In this document: one piece after another, positions 6,725 through 8,838 of the stretch
How positions within the stretch are numbered: the stretch's first letter is position 1
Layout: each line of letters begins with the position of its first letter
DNA from: Pseudomonadota bacterium
Lineage (GTDB): Bacteria; Pseudomonadota; Gammaproteobacteria; Xanthomonadales; Xanthomonadaceae
Reading direction: 5' to 3'
DNA: 8,838 nucleotides
Assembly: GCA_023395465.1 (NCBI GenBank)
Contig: JAEWZE010000268.1
Span: 1 to 8,838, forward strand
Made by a program: the position numbers and the translations under genes
The notes under the pieces: generated by a model
Database searches by the model: none
The model's input: the letters and a program-made list of their open reading frames with translations, nothing else
What the model was told of the DNA's origin: nothing

Positions 6725-6830
6725 AGAACCTGTACATGGCGTGGCGGCGCTGGCTCGACCGCTTGCGCCCGCCGGGCCGGCCCCGCTCCGGTGCCGCATC
6801 CACCGCTGCATCGGGACCAACCGGAGCAGC

Positions 6831-7844
6831 TCAGCCCGCCCCGCCGCGCCGCGCCAGCAGCCGCTGCAGCAGGCAGAACGCCAGCAGCAGCGCGCCGATC
6901 GCGATGCGCGTCCACCACGAGCTGAGCGTGCCGTCGAACACGATCAGGGTCTGGATCAGGCCCAGCACCAGCACGCCGAACACCGTGCCCAGCACGTAGC
7001 CGCTGCCGCCCGCCAGCAGGGTGCCGCCGATCACCACCGCGGCGATCGCATCCAGCTCCAGGCCCATCGCGTGCAGGCTGTAGCCGCTGAGCATGTAGAA
7101 GGTGTAGACCACGCCCCCGAGCGCGGAACAGAAGCCGCTCAACGCGTAGACCTGCACCAGGGTGCGATCCACCGCCAGTCCCATCAGCCGCGCCGACTGC
7201 TCGTTGCCGCCGATGGCGTAGACGGTGCGGCCGAAGCGCGTCATCCCCGCCAGCACCGCTCCGGCGACCACCACGAGCAGCGCGACCAGCGCGCCGGCCG
7301 ACAGCGAGGCACCCGGCCCCAGCGGGATCCGCAGGCTGGCCACGGCGACGTGGAAGGCATGGTCGATGCCGATCGATTCCACGCTCACCAGCGTCGCCGC
7401 GCCGCGCGCCAGGAACATGCCCGCCAGGGTCACCACGAACGGCTGCAGCCGGTAGCGCTGGATCAGCACGCCCATCAGCGCACCGAACGCGGTGCCCACC
7501 CCCAGCACCAGCGCGATCGCCGGCAGCGGGTGCCAGCCGTGCTGTTGCACCAGGCTGGCCAGCAGCACCGTGCTGAAGGCGATCACCGCGCCCACCGACA
7601 GGTCGATGCCGCCGGTCAGGATCACGAAGGTCATGCCCACCGCGACGATCAGCAGGAAGCCGTTGTCGATGAACAGGTTGAGGAACACCTGCGGGCGCAG
7701 GAAGCCGTCGTAGAGCACCCCGCCGGCGATCGACATGCCGAGGAACAGCGCCACAGTGACCGCCAGCGAGACCATGCGCGGATCGCGCCACAGCCGCGCC
7801 AGCCCACCGGGGCGCAGCATCGCGCGCAGCGGCACCGCGCTCAT
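6831..7844 (-). CDS. yjfF: Sugar ABC transporter permease, YjfF family (galactofuranose/arabinose type)
   Basis: Inner-membrane permease of a ribose-type (RbsC-like) ABC sugar importer. The protein is 337 residues (E. coli YjfF 331) with many hydrophobic segments; the first clear one is at about 25-44. YjfF-type blocks are DNGFLLIVAVGMTFVILTGG (60-79), DLSVGAVIAF (81-90), VVTLAGMFLARG (137-148), the cytoplasmic loop YAIGGNEQSARLMG (209-222) that should touch the ATPase, GLELDAIAAVVIGGTLLAGG (261-280) and FDGTLSSWWTRIAIG (303-317). These match E. coli YjfF closely from memory. The ATG at 7844 overlaps the stop of the preceding permease gene as ATGA, which implies translational coupling, and a GGGG stretch lies upstream. 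YjfF works as a heterodimer with YtfT in galactofuranose uptake; beside a GH43 enzyme, arabinofuranose is the more likely cargo here. Family assignment is firm; substrate is inferred. Confidence 0.93.
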   Translation of the reverse strand: MSAVPLRAMLRPGGLARLWRDPRMVSLAVTVALFLGMSIAGGVLYDGFLRPQVFLNLFIDNGFLLIVAVGMTFVILTGGIDLSVGAVIAFSTVLLASLVQQHGWHPLPAIALVLGVGTAFGALMGVLIQRYRLQPFVVTLAGMFLARGAATLVSVESIGIDHAFHVAVASLRIPLGPGASLSAGALVALLVVVAGAVLAGMTRFGRTVYAIGGNEQSARLMGLAVDRTLVQVYALSGFCSALGGVVYTFYMLSGYSLHAMGLELDAIAAVVIGGTLLAGGSGYVLGTVFGVLVLGLIQTLIVFDGTLSSWWTRIAIGALLLAFCLLQRLLARRGGAG

Positions 7845-8838
7845 GCCTGCCCCCGTGCCGGCCGCGTGACCAGCGCGCGCAGCTGGCCGCGGAACTCGGG
7901 CGATTGCAGTAGCAGCACCGCCAGCACCAGCAATGCCTTGACCACCAGGTTGACCTGCGGCGGCACGCCGATGGCGTAGATGGTGGTGGTCAACGCCTGG
8001 ATGATCAGGGCGCCCACCAGGCTGCCGGCCAGGCTGAAGCGTCCACCGGCCAGCGCCGTGCCGCCAAGCGCGACGGCGAGGATCGCGTCGAGTTCGAGCA
8101 GCTGGCCGGCGTTGTTGGCGTCGGCGCTGGCGACGTTGGAGCTGACCAGCAGGCCCGCCAGCCCGGCGCAGAAGCCGCTGAACACGTACAGCGACAGCGT
8201 GATCGCCCGCGCACGCACGCCGGCCACGTGGGCGGCCAGCGGGTTGTGCCCGATCGCGCGCACGAACAGGCCCAGCGCGGTGCGATCGAGCAGCAGCTTG
8301 AGTGTGACGAACACCGCTGCGACCAGGAACAGCGCGAACGGCAGGCCCAGCAGGAAGCCGCCGCCGATATAGGCATACGGCGGGTAGTAGATGGTCAGGA
8401 TCTGGCCGTCGCTGACCAGCTGCGCGATGCCGCGCCCGGCGACCATCAGGATCAGGGTGGCGATGATCGGCTGCATGCCCACCTTCACCACCAGCAGGCC
8501 GTTCCAGACGCCGCACAGCGCGGCCGCGGCAAGCGCGGCGGCGACGGCGGCGAACAGCGGGACCAGGCCGGTGCCGCCGCCTGCGGTCATGCGCGTGATC
8601 GTCCAGGCCGCCACGGTCGCGGCGATGGCGAGGACCGCACCCACCGAGATGTCCAGGCCGCGCACGGCGATCACCAGGGTCATGCCCAGCGACACCAGGA
8701 TCAACGGCGCAGCACGGTTGGCGATGTCGACGAGGTTGCCGTACAGGCGTCCGTCGCGCCATTCCAGCGACAGGAAGCCCGGGTTGAACAGGCCGTTGCC
8801 GACCAGCAGCAGGATCAGCGCCAGCAGCGGCCAGGCCA
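7841..8838 (-). CDS. ytfT: Sugar ABC transporter permease, YtfT family, 5' end beyond window
   Basis: Inner-membrane partner of the YjfF-like permease. The visible 331 residues probably lack only a few to about 20 N-terminal ones, since the frame stays open to the right edge and E. coli YtfT is about 340. Just inside the edge are a first membrane segment (PLLALILLLVGNGLF) and WRDGRLYGNLVDIANRAAP, which aligns with the same region of YtfT, so the TTG at 8704 is not the start. Other YtfT blocks are GMTLVIAVRGLDISVGAVLA, TLILMVAGRGIAQLVSDGQI, FVRAIGHNPLAAHVAGV, SADANNAGQLLELDAILAV and GGTALAGGRF. RGLDISVG replaces the more usual TGGIDLSVG, a minor variation. It overlaps the next permease gene by 4 bp. 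The ATPase (YtfR-like) and binding protein (YtfQ-like) genes are expected upstream, outside the window. Confidence 0.93.
   Translation of the reverse strand, partial: AWPLLALILLLVGNGLFNPGFLSLEWRDGRLYGNLVDIANRAAPLILVSLGMTLVIAVRGLDISVGAVLAIAATVAAWTITRMTAGGGTGLVPLFAAVAAALAAAALCGVWNGLLVVKVGMQPIIATLILMVAGRGIAQLVSDGQILTIYYPPYAYIGGGFLLGLPFALFLVAAVFVTLKLLLDRTALGLFVRAIGHNPLAAHVAGVRARAITLSLYVFSGFCAGLAGLLVSSNVASADANNAGQLLELDAILAVALGGTALAGGRFSLAGSLVGALIIQALTTTIYAIGVPPQVNLVVKALLVLAVLLLQSPEFRGQLRALVTRPARGQA

Noticed and set aside
4586..7979. Long plus-strand open frames opposite the GH43 and YjfF-like genes (779 and 459 codons)
   Set aside because: They are Arg/His/Gln-rich antisense shadows of well-supported minus-strand genes, with no recognisable domain.
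6831..8762. Minus-strand frame of 643 codons that would appear to fuse the two permeases
   Set aside because: Its first part is an out-of-frame Arg/Pro-rich reading of the YtfT-like gene. The true arrangement is two permease genes joined by an ATGA overlap.
1..8838. CRISPR arrays, tRNA/rRNA genes, insertion sequences, toxin-antitoxin or defence genes
   Set aside because: No spaced direct repeats, transposase motifs, tRNA-like cloverleaf or defence domain was found on either strand; all larger spans are explained by the six main genes.

Overview
The window is high-GC gammaproteobacterial chromosome, most likely from the Xanthomonadaceae/Lysobacteraceae (Lysobacter, Luteimonas or a relative). 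The reasons are the strong G/C bias at third codon positions and proteins (KdsA, PyrG, ParE) that read, from memory, like Xanthomonas orthologs. The pyrG-kdsA order on one strand is also typical of that group. No database search was possible, so the placement is an inference.

Positions 1-2127 (minus strand) hold the housekeeping pair pyrG-kdsA. CTP synthase supplies CTP, and KDO-8-phosphate synthase starts the KDO branch of lipopolysaccharide synthesis; KDO is later activated with CTP by KdsB. kdsA runs off the left edge. A 357-bp divergent intergenic region (2128-2484) separates pyrG from parE. It holds a probable pyrG -10 box, a weak parE promoter candidate, a perfect 9-bp inverted repeat and a possible small minus-strand gene of 35-55 residues. 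Positions 2485-4374 (plus strand) hold complete parE, the ATPase/TOPRIM subunit of topoisomerase IV.

Positions 4375-4597 are a 223-bp convergent intergenic spacer with several hairpins and a C-rich palindromic element that resembles a dispersed repeat.

Positions 4598-8838 (minus strand) hold the end of a sugar-utilisation operon, transcribed toward parE: a YtfT-like permease (5' end outside the window), a YjfF-like permease overlapping it by 4 bp, and after a 118-bp gap a secreted three-domain glycoside hydrolase family 43 (GH43) enzyme. YtfT and YjfF are the two permeases of the E. coli galactofuranose ABC importer. L-arabinofuranose, the usual product of GH43 arabinofuranosidases, has the same ring stereochemistry as D-galactofuranose. 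The simplest reading is that GH43 releases a furanose outside the cytoplasm and the importer takes it up. The ATPase and the periplasmic binding protein should lie beyond the right edge.

Most of the window is ordinary. The points most worth a second look are the C-terminal beta-trefoil/fascin-like domain on the GH43 enzyme with its linkage to a furanose-type importer, and the small ORF and inverted repeat between pyrG and parE.
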